Part shown: one piece after another, positions 34,050-42,438 of the stretch
Numbering within the stretch: position 1 is the stretch's first letter
Layout: each line of letters begins with the position of its first letter
Assembly (NCBI GenBank): GCA_947169105.1
Contig: CAMVOL010000010.1
Location: 1-64,000, forward strand
Length of the DNA stretch: 64,000 bases
Origin: an uncultured Bacteroidales bacterium
GTDB taxonomy: Bacteria > Bacteroidota > Bacteroidia > Bacteroidales > WCHB1-69
Direction of reading: 5' to 3'
Made by a program: the position numbers and the translations under genes
The notes under the pieces: generated by a model
Told to the model about the DNA's origin: nothing
What the model saw: only the letters and a program-made list of their open reading frames with translations
Databases searched by the model: none

Positions 34050-35015
34050 ATGAAAAAAATATTCATTTTGTGTATGGCAATGATGATGGTGGCGACCTCC
34101 TGCAAGAAGGCGTTCACCGTAAAAGTGGATAACGCCTCCGTGGGCATCGCCAGTGAGGTGTTGGTAATTATGGACAAATCGGTATGGCCGCAGGAGATTC
34201 AGGACAGTGTCCGCAAGCTGCTGAGCGTGCCGCAGCCATGTCTGAATCAGGACGAGCCGATGTTCGACGTGCTGCTGTTGGACGAGCAGTTCTTCCAGGC
34301 CGACAAGCAGCGCCATTATAACATCGTCCGCTTCGAAGTCACGCAGGACGATTCCGCCACCTGCGAAATTTCAAAGGGAATCTATGCCAATCCGCAGGTT
34401 ATCGTTGAGGTGAAAGGAAAAGACCTATACGAATGTCTCCAATGTTTTGCAAATCAACAAGATGAAATACGTACTGCCTTGTACGAAAATGACATACAGA
34501 AAATTTCGTCCGCTTACGAGACCATCCTCAATGTGGAGTTGCAACGCCGCATCAAGGACAAGTTCGGAATTCTGCTCACCGTGCCGAAGGACTACAGTGT
34601 GGCCCGCGAAGGCGACGACTTCCTTTGGATTGCCTACCGCACCTACGTTAACGACCGTTTCGTGATGATTTACCGTTCCGACAGCACGGTCATCACGAGG
34701 GAGAGCATGATCAATGACCGCAACAACTTCTGCCGCAAATTCATTGAAGGGGAAAAAGAAAGCGTCCATCCCGTCGTCACCCGCTTGGCCGGTCTTCCCG
34801 ATGCGCGTCCGATGCAGCTCGGCAGCAAAATCGGCATGGAGATGCGCGGCCTCTGGGAGACGGAAAACGACTATATGGGCGGTCCCTTCTACCATTTTTC
34901 CTACGTGAATGCACAAAACAAGTGCATCAGTGTGGACGGTTTTGTCTATGCGCCCAACGAGCCGAAGCGCAATTACCTCCGTCAGGTGGAGGCCATTGTA
35001 AAATCTGTAAAATAA
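34050..35015 (+). CDS. DUF4837 family lipoprotein
   Basis: A 321-residue member of DUF4837, a Bacteroidetes-specific family. Start at 34050 gives MKKIFILCMAMMMVATSCKK, a lipoprotein signal with lipobox Cys. Recognisable blocks are SVGIASEVLVIMDKSVWP near 30, FGILLTVPKDYSVAREGDDFLWI near 170 and MQLGSKIGMEMRGLWETENDYMGGPF near 250. The mature protein should sit in the periplasm, anchored to a membrane. No biochemical function is established. It lies before the ECF sigma gene with a 48-bp gap and may be co-transcribed with it. Confidence 0.85.
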   Translation: MKKIFILCMAMMMVATSCKKAFTVKVDNASVGIASEVLVIMDKSVWPQEIQDSVRKLLSVPQPCLNQDEPMFDVLLLDEQFFQADKQRHYNIVRFEVTQDDSATCEISKGIYANPQVIVEVKGKDLYECLQCFANQQDEIRTALYENDIQKISSAYETILNVELQRRIKDKFGILLTVPKDYSVAREGDDFLWIAYRTYVNDRFVMIYRSDSTVITRESMINDRNNFCRKFIEGEKESVHPVVTRLAGLPDARPMQLGSKIGMEMRGLWETENDYMGGPFYHFSYVNAQNKCISVDGFVYAPNEPKRNYLRQVEAIVKSVK

Positions 35016-35063
35016 TTTTGCAACATTTCCGAATTTCCCGCGTCTTGCCCTTTTGTGAAACCG

Positions 35064-35588
35064 ATGGATGAAAAAGAACTTGTCGAAAAGTGCCTTGTAA
35101 ACGACAAAAGCGCCCAAAAGCTACTCTACGACACCTATTCATCGCAAATGATGGGGTTGTGCATGCGGTATGCCAATTCGCGGGAGGAAGGTGAAGATAT
35201 TCTGATAGAAGGATTTACAAAGATATTTTCCAACCTGCAAAACTTCCGTTTCGATTGCAGCCTCGGCACGTGGATGCGAAGGATTCTGGTGAACACAGCC
35301 ATCAGCCACTTCCGGATGCACCACAAGCATCACAACACGCTGCCGCTCGAAAATGCCGAAAGCGAGCTCAGAGTCACGCACGAACTGCCCTCTGACCACA
35401 TTCAGGAGAAGGAGCTGCTGGCACTCATCCAACGGATGCCCGAGACCTACCGCGTCATTTTCAACCTCGCGGTGATTGAAGGCTACTCACACCAAGAGAT
35501 CGGCGCGATGCTCGATATTCAGGAAAGCACCTCGCGCTCGCAACTGACACGGGCACGCAACTGGTTGAAGGAACGACTACAACGATGA
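35064..35588 (+). CDS. ECF-type RNA polymerase sigma factor
   Basis: A 174-residue extracytoplasmic-function sigma factor; the ATG at 35064 (MDEKELVEKCL) is the conventional start, 9 nt inside the track ORF. Region 2 has LYDTYSSQMMGLCMRYANSREEGEDIL and NFRFDCSLGTWMRRILVNTAISHFR, binding the -10; region 4 has MPETYRVIFNLAVIEGYSHQEIGAMLDI, binding the -35. The downstream gene, 18 bp away, encodes a one-pass membrane protein that looks like its anti-sigma partner. It probably reports on envelope or secretion state. Confidence 0.93.
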   Translation: MDEKELVEKCLVNDKSAQKLLYDTYSSQMMGLCMRYANSREEGEDILIEGFTKIFSNLQNFRFDCSLGTWMRRILVNTAISHFRMHHKHHNTLPLENAESELRVTHELPSDHIQEKELLALIQRMPETYRVIFNLAVIEGYSHQEIGAMLDIQESTSRSQLTRARNWLKERLQR

Positions 35589-35606
35589 TATCTCACCATT
35601 TTTAAT

Positions 35607-36551
35607 ATGAACGACGAAGAAATAAAACGGCTATTGGAAAATGTGGAAGTGCAGCCCTCGGCGCACTGCTGGGAAGCTATTTCCAGCAATATTGCCGCCG
35701 GGACGGGTGCAGCAGCCACCACTGCGGCAAAAGTAGCGGGCCACGCACTCTCTACCACTGCCAAGGTTATCATCGGAGCTGTCGGTGCCGCCGCAGTCGC
35801 TACCACCGCCGTCATCCTCGCCGTCACTGGAGCCTTTTCTCCGGAAGAAACAGTAACTCCTGAAAAACAGATTGTGGTAGTAGAACCGACCCGCACGGAC
35901 GAAACTATGCCGGTTATCGAAGAAAACGTTTCTTCCGTCAGTCCCGCCCAACCTGCCGAAAAAACGGCCACGCCTGCAACGGCACTTCCGTCCGCAGCCA
36001 CTGCCGATGAAAGTCCCGTCGCAGCCACTGCCAGCTCCCCTGCCCCAGCGGAGCCCGCCCCGAAAACTGCGGTAAGTCCGGCGAAACCCACTCCAACTCC
36101 TGCCTCATCCACCCCGAAAGCTACGTCATCTGCCACACCCGCGAGTGCATCGGAGGCTTCGTCCACGCCCAAAGCGACACCGAAACCTACGGCAACCACC
36201 AAACCAGCCCAAACCTCCTCCCTCACCGACCTTTCCGATCCCGTTTTGGAAGATGCCGAAACCTTCAGCAGCATCGACTTCGCGCCGCCAGTGGCATTGG
36301 TCATCCCCAACATCATCACCCCCAACGGCGACGGCTCCAACGACGTCTTCATCATCCAGGGGATTGAACAGACCGAGCGCAACCGCCTCATAATCAGAAA
36401 TAATAACGGCAGCATCGTCTTCCAGACCGTGAACTACCGGAACGACTGGGGTGCCCCGCATCTCCCCGACGGTACCTACTTCTACCAATTCGTTTACACC
36501 CTTCACGGAATTGACGAAACACGCACCGGAACACTGACGATTATGCGGTAA
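35607..36551 (+). CDS. Putative anti-sigma membrane protein with T9SS type B (CHU_C) C-terminal domain
   Basis: A 314-residue one-pass protein. The cytoplasmic N-terminus (MNDEEIKRLLENVEVQPSAH, CWEAI) has the pattern of Bacteroidetes anti-sigma proteins encoded after ECF sigma genes. A membrane helix spans about 52-76 (TAKVIIGAVGAAAVATTAVI). A roughly 140-residue Ala/Pro/Thr/Ser-rich linker follows, and the last 85 residues form a gliding-motility-type (type B) domain: VIPNIITPNGDGSNDVFII, then LIIRNNNGSIVFQT and DGTYFYQFVY. There is no cleavable signal peptide, so the sorting-type domain would stay tethered in the periplasm. Regulation of the sigma factor by T9SS state is inferred. Confidence 0.8.
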   Translation: MNDEEIKRLLENVEVQPSAHCWEAISSNIAAGTGAAATTAAKVAGHALSTTAKVIIGAVGAAAVATTAVILAVTGAFSPEETVTPEKQIVVVEPTRTDETMPVIEENVSSVSPAQPAEKTATPATALPSAATADESPVAATASSPAPAEPAPKTAVSPAKPTPTPASSTPKATSSATPASASEASSTPKATPKPTATTKPAQTSSLTDLSDPVLEDAETFSSIDFAPPVALVIPNIITPNGDGSNDVFIIQGIEQTERNRLIIRNNNGSIVFQTVNYRNDWGAPHLPDGTYFYQFVYTLHGIDETRTGTLTIMR

Positions 36552-36559
36552 AAAATCGT

Positions 36560-36567
36560 ACCTTTGC
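36560..36567 (+). promoter_or_regulatory. -7 promoter element for the flippase-like gene
   Basis: TACCTTTG, followed by CCAAC, 17 nt before the ATG at 36585. Confidence 0.65.
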
Positions 36568-36584
36568 CAACTTATTTTTAGCAA

Positions 36585-37625
36585 ATGGAACAGAGTACAA
36601 ATAAGTTCGGCGAAATCGTCAAAAAGATACTTAAATTCATTCTTTTCTTCGGCATCGGAGCTTTCTTTATCTGGCTGTCTGTCAGAAAATTATCTCCTGA
36701 CGATGTAGAAAATCTGAAAGAAAGTGCGGCACAGGTGACACGCGGTTCGGCGTGGATTTTCCTCTTCCTTGCCTTCTTGGTGGGCGCCATTTCCAACTAC
36801 ATCCGTGCGCTTCGGAACCGGCAGTTGCTGCAACCGCTCGGCTACGAAACGCGCACCAGCATGGTCTTTTACTCCGTGATGGTGATGTACCTCGCCAACT
36901 ACGCCTTCCCGCGCTTGGGCGAAGTGTTGCGCTGCACCTTCCTGCAACGGTACGAGAAAGTGCCCTTCGAAAAATCGTTGGGAACCGTAGTAACGGAACG
37001 GGCGGTGGACCTCATCTGTCTTATCATCGTGTTTATCAGCGCTTTCGCCATCAACACGGGGCTGCTTGACACCCTCAAAATTGGAGATGTCACCCTGCGG
37101 GAAAGCATGAACGCCAAGTTTTCCGGCATGGCCCACAACTACACGATGTTCATCCTTATCGGAGCCATCGTCGCCTTCATTGTCATTGCCGTTCTGACCA
37201 AGAAATGGTGGTCGAAAATCAACTTTTTCGTCAAAATCAAGAACTTTTTCGTAGGCATCTGGCAAGGACTGGTTTCCATCAAAGACCTGAAAAACCCGGG
37301 GCTTTTCCTCGTTTACACCGTTTCCATCTGGATTCTGTGGATCTTTGAAACGGTCTTCTGCTTTCAGGCGTTCGATTTCCTGTCGGGCATGAGCTTCACG
37401 GTGATGTTCAGTGTGTTTGCCATCGGAAACCTTGGTTTCCTGATCGGACCTGGCGGCATCGGGGCATACCCGCTGATTGTGGCGGCAATGCTCGTTCTGT
37501 ACGGTGTGGACTACAGCGCGGGGCTGGCTGCCGGCTGGATCGGCTGGGGCGTACAAACCTTGCAAGTGCTCGTTTTAGGAGTTTTCTCCCTGATTGCCAC
37601 CTCTTTTGTCAAACGGAAAGAATAG
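36585..37625 (+). CDS. Lysylphosphatidylglycerol synthase/flippase-like (UPF0104) membrane protein
   Basis: A 346-residue polytopic protein of the LPG_synthase_TM family. Typical blocks are FGIGAFFIWLSVRKLSPDD, SNYIRALRNRQLLQPLGY, the conserved YLANYAFPRLGEVLRCTFL and GTVVTERAVDLICL near 125-145, and LGFLIGPGGIGAYPLIVAAML near 285. There is no aminoacyltransferase domain, so it is the stand-alone membrane type proposed to flip lipids or support membrane glycolipid synthesis. It precedes rfaE2 with 6 bp to the ATG, suggesting an envelope-related operon. Confidence 0.88.
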   Translation: MEQSTNKFGEIVKKILKFILFFGIGAFFIWLSVRKLSPDDVENLKESAAQVTRGSAWIFLFLAFLVGAISNYIRALRNRQLLQPLGYETRTSMVFYSVMVMYLANYAFPRLGEVLRCTFLQRYEKVPFEKSLGTVVTERAVDLICLIIVFISAFAINTGLLDTLKIGDVTLRESMNAKFSGMAHNYTMFILIGAIVAFIVIAVLTKKWWSKINFFVKIKNFFVGIWQGLVSIKDLKNPGLFLVYTVSIWILWIFETVFCFQAFDFLSGMSFTVMFSVFAIGNLGFLIGPGGIGAYPLIVAAMLVLYGVDYSAGLAAGWIGWGVQTLQVLVLGVFSLIATSFVKRKE

Positions 37626-37631
37626 TTGCAA

Positions 37632-38102
37632 ATGTCTATCATACAATCTATTGAGTCAAAAATCATCCCAATCGGCCGCTGGCAGGAACTTCACGGGCAG
37701 TATCGGAAGGTGGTCTTCACCAACGGCTGTTTCGATGTGCTTCACCGCGGCCACGTCACCTACTTGGCACAGACCCGCGAACTCGGCGACTGCCTTGTGG
37801 TGGGGCTGAACAGCGATGCCTCCGTGAAACGTCTCAAAGGCGACAGCCGACCCATCAACAGCGAAAACGACCGCGCTTTCGTCTTGGCCGCACTTTCTTC
37901 CATTGACTATATTATTCTTTTTGAAGAAGATACCCCCAAAAATCTGATAGAACAGGTGAACCCCGACATTCTCGTCAAAGGCGGCGACTATCAGATTGAC
38001 CATATTGTCGGTGCGGACTTTGTCCTGAAAAACGGCGGCCAGGTCCTTACCATTCCTTTTGTAGATGGTTACTCCTCCACCAAAATCATCCAAGCATTAT
38101 GA
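37632..38102 (+). CDS. rfaE2: D-glycero-beta-D-manno-heptose 1-phosphate adenylyltransferase
   Basis: A 156-residue stand-alone nucleotidyltransferase of the HldE C-terminal type, which makes ADP-heptose for LPS core. [19 protein letters not shown] holds the HxGH motif; [20 protein letters not shown] and [18 protein letters not shown] are diagnostic. The ATG at 37632 is preferred to the TTG at 37626. No heptose kinase (HldE N-terminal) gene is next to it. Its stop overlaps the M23/LysM peptidase start by 4 bp, so the two are translationally coupled. Confidence 0.94.
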   Translation: MSIIQSIESKIIPIGRWQELHGQYRKVVFTNGCFDVLHRGHVTYLAQTRELGDCLVVGLNSDASVKRLKGDSRPINSENDRAFVLAALSSIDYIILFEEDTPKNLIEQVNPDILVKGGDYQIDHIVGADFVLKNGGQVLTIPFVDGYSSTKIIQAL

Positions 38103-38992
38103 AGAAAATCTCTTTTCTGCTTTTTCTAACCCTTCTTATTGGCAATCAATCGTTTGCACAAAAAGATAGTACCAATTTCATACGGGAGGATTACGAAATT
38201 CCCGCCCATAACCTGTACGTACAGGATTGGAGTGCGGAGTTTGTGGTGGGACGGGAGCTTCCTCTGCCCTTTGGCTACAATAATGACCTGAAAATCATAC
38301 TGGTGGACGGAGCCAACACACCTTTTGTAATGCCTTGCGAACCGGAAAAGGTGCTGTCGAAATACGGTCCGCGTAACAAGCAGATGCACACCGGCATTGA
38401 CCTGAAACTGGCGTTGGGGGCACCTGTCCGCTGCTGCTTTGACGGGGTGGTGCGCTTGGTCAAGAATTCGCCGAGTTACGGAAAGGTGGTGGTGGTTCGC
38501 CACTACAACGGGCTGGAGACCCTTTACGCCCACTTGGATTCCATCTGTGTCGGACGGGACGAAATCGTCAAATCGGGACAACTGGTGGGTTTGGCGGGAC
38601 GTACCGGCCGCGCCTCCACCGAGCACCTGCATTTCGAGACACGCTTCCTTTACACCCACTTCGACCCCTCCAAGATGATCGACTTTGACGAGGAGGAGCT
38701 GGTCAGCAATATCCTTGTACTCAGCAAGTCGGACCTCCGTGTGGAGGAGGAATACCCCGAAGAGAATGCCGTGACGCCCGAACCCGTGCCAGAAGTCAAT
38801 AAACCGCAGGCTCCGGCTGCGCCAACGAAGCCAGCAGCCCCGACCAACGGCGACTATCACATTGTGAAACAAGGGGATACCTTATACCGAATCGCCCTCA
38901 ACAACCACACGACGGTGGAGAAACTCTGCCGTTTGAACAACATCGACGAGAACGCCACGCTGCAATTAGGGCAGAAGATAAGGGTACGATAA
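38099..38992 (+). CDS. M23 peptidase with C-terminal LysM
   Basis: A 297-residue exported wall hydrolase. Signal peptide [21 protein letters not shown]; LytM/M23 domain at about 85-205 with MHTGIDLKL (HxGxD) and HLHFETRF (HxH), both zinc-ligand motifs intact; a Pro/Ala linker ([18 protein letters not shown]); and one LysM at about 250-297 ([24 protein letters not shown]). It should cleave peptidoglycan cross-links in the periplasm. A paralogue with the same plan is at 54139-55098. Confidence 0.93.
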   Translation: MKKISFLLFLTLLIGNQSFAQKDSTNFIREDYEIPAHNLYVQDWSAEFVVGRELPLPFGYNNDLKIILVDGANTPFVMPCEPEKVLSKYGPRNKQMHTGIDLKLALGAPVRCCFDGVVRLVKNSPSYGKVVVVRHYNGLETLYAHLDSICVGRDEIVKSGQLVGLAGRTGRASTEHLHFETRFLYTHFDPSKMIDFDEEELVSNILVLSKSDLRVEEEYPEENAVTPEPVPEVNKPQAPAAPTKPAAPTNGDYHIVKQGDTLYRIALNNHTTVEKLCRLNNIDENATLQLGQKIRVR

Positions 38993-39049
38993 TTATCTAT
39001 GAAAAGAAAACAATACAAAAATCATCATTAGTCTAAAAATCAAACTATT

Positions 39050-39604
39050 ATGAAAAAAGTAGTATCCATTTTAGTGATTCTGTGCGGCCTCTTGGGCTTC
39101 ACCAACCACACAATCCATGCGCAGGCACCCTACCAGCACAGTATCGGTGTCACTGTCGGCAATTTTCAAGCTTTTTCCTACAAAACCTTTGTGCTCGACC
39201 ACTTTGCCATCCAAGTGGATCTCGGTACAAAAATCCTCTGCACCGATGGAGAAGACTTCAACGGTTTGGTCTCATTGGATTTGGAAGTGAATCCGAATTT
39301 TATGTATGAGGGCAATTTTACGGGCGGTTTGTATGGTTTTGCTGGCGGCGGTGTCAGTTTGGGCTACAGCTGGAGTATCTGGGATCATAGATATGTCGGT
39401 CGCCCTGACACTCACAATTGGGATGTGGGGAAATTCGGGATTAACGCCATACTGGGACTGGAGTACAAATTAAACATCCCTCTCACTTTGCAGTTTGACT
39501 TCCGTCCTGGATACGGCATGTGGTTTGCCGAAGGTTATCGCAGAAACAATGTCGTCAACTTCTTTGACTGGAGTGTGAATGCGGGTGTGAGATACACCTT
39601 CTAA
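39050..39604 (+). CDS. Small outer-membrane beta-barrel protein
   Basis: A 184-residue exported protein: signal peptide MKKVVSILVILCGLLGFTNHTIHAQ, then strands with alternating pattern (IGVTVGNFQAFSYKTFVLD; GLEYKLNIPLTLQFDFRPGYG) and a terminal Phe (NAGVRYTF), as for an eight-stranded outer-membrane barrel. No family name is certain. It is the last gene before the minus-strand signalling locus and is separated from it by a hairpin. Confidence 0.75.
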   Translation: MKKVVSILVILCGLLGFTNHTIHAQAPYQHSIGVTVGNFQAFSYKTFVLDHFAIQVDLGTKILCTDGEDFNGLVSLDLEVNPNFMYEGNFTGGLYGFAGGGVSLGYSWSIWDHRYVGRPDTHNWDVGKFGINAILGLEYKLNIPLTLQFDFRPGYGMWFAEGYRRNNVVNFFDWSVNAGVRYTF

Positions 39605-39669
39605 ATCTAAAATATTGGGCAAAAGGAGGTTACCAAAATAGGTAGCTTTCTGAATTCTACTGAGAAAAT

Positions 39670-39699
39670 GATGGGGACAACAAGTGTGTTGTCCCCATC
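39670..39699. terminator. 13-bp perfect inverted repeat between convergent genes
   Basis: GATGGGGACAACA/TGTTGTCCCCATC with loop AGTG. It lies between the barrel gene (plus) and the kinase/Ppx fusion (minus). No T tract follows, so it is either an atypical bidirectional terminator or another element. Confidence 0.6.
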
Positions 39700-39745
39700 G
39701 CGGTAGTCGAAAGTTACAGAAGTTCTGCCATTTGGTATAATGAGC

Positions 39746-42025
39746 TTACTTGATATTCCAGAAATTCTTGTAAAACACGCCATACCACAAGCCGACTCCA
39801 CTGATCCGCAATGCGTGAACTTGAAATGCTCTGATGATAGTGGCAACAAGGGGGAGGCCCAATCGGGAGGACAATCTCTTCTCAAATGTTTGTGCTGCTT
39901 CTCCCTTTTCGTTTAAAATCTCAACAATTTCTTCTATGGACTTTGCAGACAGTTCCTCTGTGCGGTTTTGGATAGACTCATTAATGGCGGACATGGTGAG
40001 GAGCCGATTGTGCACACGGCGACTTGTCTTACCACCGGGACCCAATGCTGCTGTTACTGGTGTTCCCACGCAAATGCAGAGCGTTTCCTCTTTGATTTCG
40101 GGGATGTTTGCATCAAACAGTTCTTCAACCAGCTGATCGTGGTACTTTTTGTCAGTGATTTCCAGCCGTTCCACTACACTCCCTCTATCCTGGCCCAGAA
40201 AATAATTCTTCAATGCGGTTGTCCCGACTTTAAAACTATGACTGAACGTCTTTTTTTGATCTTGGAATAAAGTGACTTCAGTGGAGCCCCCTCCCATATC
40301 AATTAACAGTATATTGCGCACGTTTTTGATTTCACCACTATTATCCGCGCACAAATACCCCCAAAGCGTGCATTCTGCCTCCTGATTTTTAGACAATACA
40401 CATACCTCCAGACCTGTTTCCGATTTGATCAGATCCATGATTTCCTGCCGGTTTGTGGCATTGCGGTACGCAGCGGAAGCAACACAATGGACGACATCCA
40501 CCCCGTTATTTTTGACTTCGCGCGCCGCCCGTCTTATGGTAGGCATCACCTTTTTCTTGAAATAGGCCATATTCATCACATTGTCCTTGTCCAAGCCATT
40601 CCCTGTTTCCGTCTTTACTGCTTGCGGAATAAAGTGGTCAAAACTGAAACTTTTACGGATTGTCTCATTATCAACTTTGGGGATCAGCCATTTGACTGCT
40701 TTTGTAGATAACTCTATCACAGCTCTTTTGGGGTCTTCACGGTTGGGTGACAGCCAGTTTTCGCCAGTTGTGCTATCGCTCTCAATCACATCCACAGCAT
40801 TCAGATTGAGTGACTTGTTCTGGTAGCGGATATGGCTTCCGAATGTTTGCGGCTGAGAACATTGTTCCGAATTATCGTCAAGCTGTTCGGACAACGACTC
40901 GTCCTTGTCCATCCGTTCGTCATAAGAGTCCAGCTTCCGGGAAATTTTCTTGTTGTTTTTTTCTTGCTCATATTCTGAAAGCCACTCGAGGAATGAAGTG
41001 CCGATTTCATCGTCCGAAGCGTGGTATCTGTCAAAAAGCACGTCAAATTCAAAGCTTTTCAATGCCCGATTCTGTTTTGGCTTTTTCTTTAAAGTCGAGA
41101 CTCCCAACACAATCAGGTTCTTTGAACGGACAAGCCATATTCCATAAAACCTATATATGTCCGTATCAATAGACATATAGATTTTTTTCTCATCCTTACT
41201 TCTGCGAAAATTGCAAAAACGGGGTTTCGCAGAATTCATATTCGACCAATATTCATCTCCAATTTTTGTCAAATTTGCACGGATATATCCGATGTGATCG
41301 GCAAAGCAGATCCGTTTCGCAAAATTGACGACCTCGTTCCAAGTGGGCCTTCTGGCCGGATCTTCTGCCAACAACCTTTCCCGAAGATAGCACTGGTCGC
41401 TCTCCGACAAAGTATATATTGTCGAGGATTCAAACACCCATTCTATGATTTTGCCAAAAGAATAGATATCTGCTTGATAGGGGAAGCCCCCTTTAACTTT
41501 TGCAAATTTCTCGGGTGCGGCAAATTCCGGGTCAAAAGGAGACAAGCTGTCTCCCTTTCCGAGCGTTTTTGCGATGTCTGCCAGCCCGAAATTCATCAGA
41601 TGAAATCCATAGTAGCTGTCAATCAGAATGTTGTCAGGGGTCAGATTGCCATGCGATATGACATTTTTCGTATGCAAGGCACACAGGCAGTCGGCTACAG
41701 CAACCAGCCCCGATAATAATATGTTGTGGTTGTCAGAGCCATAGTCCTTCAAGGTATAATGTCCGATATACTCGTACACAATTGCGTAGGTGTCTTCCTC
41801 CTCATCATATCCATACTGCACAATTTGGGGGAGCAACGGATGAACCGCCTTTTGCAGATGCCGGAGCTTGTCCGACAAGATTTTCGATTTCTGTGAATCC
41901 TTTGGGATATCCAAGATCCACTTTGCCAGGAAGAGAGTCCCGTCCTCGTCTTTTACAACTCCAGTTTGGAAATAATCATTTTTGGTGATTTCGCTTTTGT
42001 CGTATTGAAATTTATTGAACAACAT
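39746..42025 (-). CDS. Degenerate protein kinase fused to a Ppx/GppA phosphatase-like domain
   Basis: A 759-residue soluble fusion. Residues of about 15-240 have the order of a eukaryotic-like Ser/Thr kinase: Lys35 in LFLAKWIL, HGNLTPDN at 125-132, NFG at 145-147, APEKF at 170, DIYSFG at 186 and RRPTW at 225. HRD has become HGN and DFG has become NFG, so both catalytic aspartates are Asn: a probable pseudokinase. A linker rich in Asp/Glu/Lys/Ser (about 350-430) leads to a complete Ppx/GppA domain at 433-755: AVIELSTKAVKWL (degenerate first phosphate loop), CVASAAYRNATNRQE, IDMGGGSTEV, VGTPVTAALG. Ppx/GppA enzymes hydrolyse polyphosphate or pppGpp. It follows a microprotein on the same predicted transcript. 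Confidence 0.87.
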   Translation of the reverse strand: MLFNKFQYDKSEITKNDYFQTGVVKDEDGTLFLAKWILDIPKDSQKSKILSDKLRHLQKAVHPLLPQIVQYGYDEEEDTYAIVYEYIGHYTLKDYGSDNHNILLSGLVAVADCLCALHTKNVISHGNLTPDNILIDSYYGFHLMNFGLADIAKTLGKGDSLSPFDPEFAAPEKFAKVKGGFPYQADIYSFGKIIEWVFESSTIYTLSESDQCYLRERLLAEDPARRPTWNEVVNFAKRICFADHIGYIRANLTKIGDEYWSNMNSAKPRFCNFRRSKDEKKIYMSIDTDIYRFYGIWLVRSKNLIVLGVSTLKKKPKQNRALKSFEFDVLFDRYHASDDEIGTSFLEWLSEYEQEKNNKKISRKLDSYDERMDKDESLSEQLDDNSEQCSQPQTFGSHIRYQNKSLNLNAVDVIESDSTTGENWLSPNREDPKRAVIELSTKAVKWLIPKVDNETIRKSFSFDHFIPQAVKTETGNGLDKDNVMNMAYFKKKVMPTIRRAAREVKNNGVDVVHCVASAAYRNATNRQEIMDLIKSETGLEVCVLSKNQEAECTLWGYLCADNSGEIKNVRNILLIDMGGGSTEVTLFQDQKKTFSHSFKVGTTALKNYFLGQDRGSVVERLEITDKKYHDQLVEELFDANIPEIKEETLCICVGTPVTAALGPGGKTSRRVHNRLLTMSAINESIQNRTEELSAKSIEEIVEILNEKGEAAQTFEKRLSSRLGLPLVATIIRAFQVHALRISGVGLWYGVFYKNFWNIK

Positions 42026-42082
42026 GGCTTTTAATTTTTAGGGTTAATAAAAAATTGGGGTAATAGAAAATTTTTGTTTGTG

Positions 42083-42111
42083 AAAGGTAGGAGGAGTTTC
42101 CCCCTACCTTT
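42083..42111 (-). promoter_or_regulatory. Hairpin (possible attenuator) between microprotein and fusion gene
   Basis: In transcript sense AAAGGTAGG pairs with CCTACCTTT around a G-rich/pyrimidine loop. It begins 11 nt after the microprotein stop and is followed by an A/T-rich stretch, so it could end part of the transcripts and set a high microprotein to fusion ratio. Confidence 0.5.
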
Positions 42112-42122
42112 GGATTAGAGTG

Positions 42123-42221
42123 TTACCTCTTGGGCGGGTTGTTGGTTCGGCCGCCTCCTGACGGATGGTTTGTGCCGTTTTTGGTGGGCCAACCTCCTTT
42201 CCCTTTTGATTTCGTTACCAT
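42123..42221 (-). CDS. 32-residue microprotein, unrecognised
   Basis: This is too short for the ORF track. ATG at 42221 to TAA at 42123 encodes 32 residues, starting MVTKSKGKGGWPTKNG and ending SGGGRTNNPPKR: rich in Gly, Asn, Pro, Lys and Arg, with one Trp and no hydrophobic segment. It is preceded by AAAGGAGGT, a perfect anti-SD match eight bases before the ATG, striking in a genome where SD sequences are almost absent. A promoter (42289-42282) and LytTR-type repeats lie just upstream, and the kinase/Ppx fusion follows. A ligand, modulator or modified peptide of the fusion protein is possible. I know no family for it. Confidence 0.65.
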   Translation of the reverse strand: MVTKSKGKGGWPTKNGTNHPSGGGRTNNPPKR

Positions 42222-42281
42222 AAAAAATACCTCCTTTCAATTGGTGTTTTTTTTGTTTTTTTTCTTTCATTGTTTATGCAG

Positions 42282-42289
42282 CAAAAATA
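42282..42289 (-). promoter_or_regulatory. -7 promoter element for the microprotein/fusion transcript
   Basis: CAAAAATA is TATTTTTG on the minus strand; the predicted start near 42275 gives a leader of about 54 nt. No good TTTG is seen at -33, which fits an activator-dependent promoter. Confidence 0.6.
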
Positions 42290-42319
42290 TAGGGGGCCAT
42301 CAGCTTTACATAATTTTGC

Positions 42320-42367
42320 CAATGAACAGTTGAAAAAAGCAATGAAAGGGGTAAAATGTGCAATGAG
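42320..42367 (-). promoter_or_regulatory. Three TCATTG direct repeats at 20-21 bp spacing, probable LytTR operator
   Basis: CAATGA (TCATTG on the minus strand) begins at 42320, 42340 and 42361; a fourth copy is at 42425. Direct repeats one to two helical turns apart upstream of the -7 element are the usual form of a LytTR-domain binding site, and the neighbouring gene encodes a LytTR regulator. The sites would be centred about 40, 60 and 80 bp upstream of the transcription start. Confidence 0.55.
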
Positions 42368-42438
42368 AGCCCTGCCCGTTTTACAACAAGACCGCTCAAA
42401 CAAGGAAGTCGGCACAATATTGCCAATGAAATAAAACA

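Noticed and set aside
39746-42025. Active Ser/Thr protein kinase
   Set aside because: HRD and DFG aspartates are both replaced by Asn, so activity should not be assumed.
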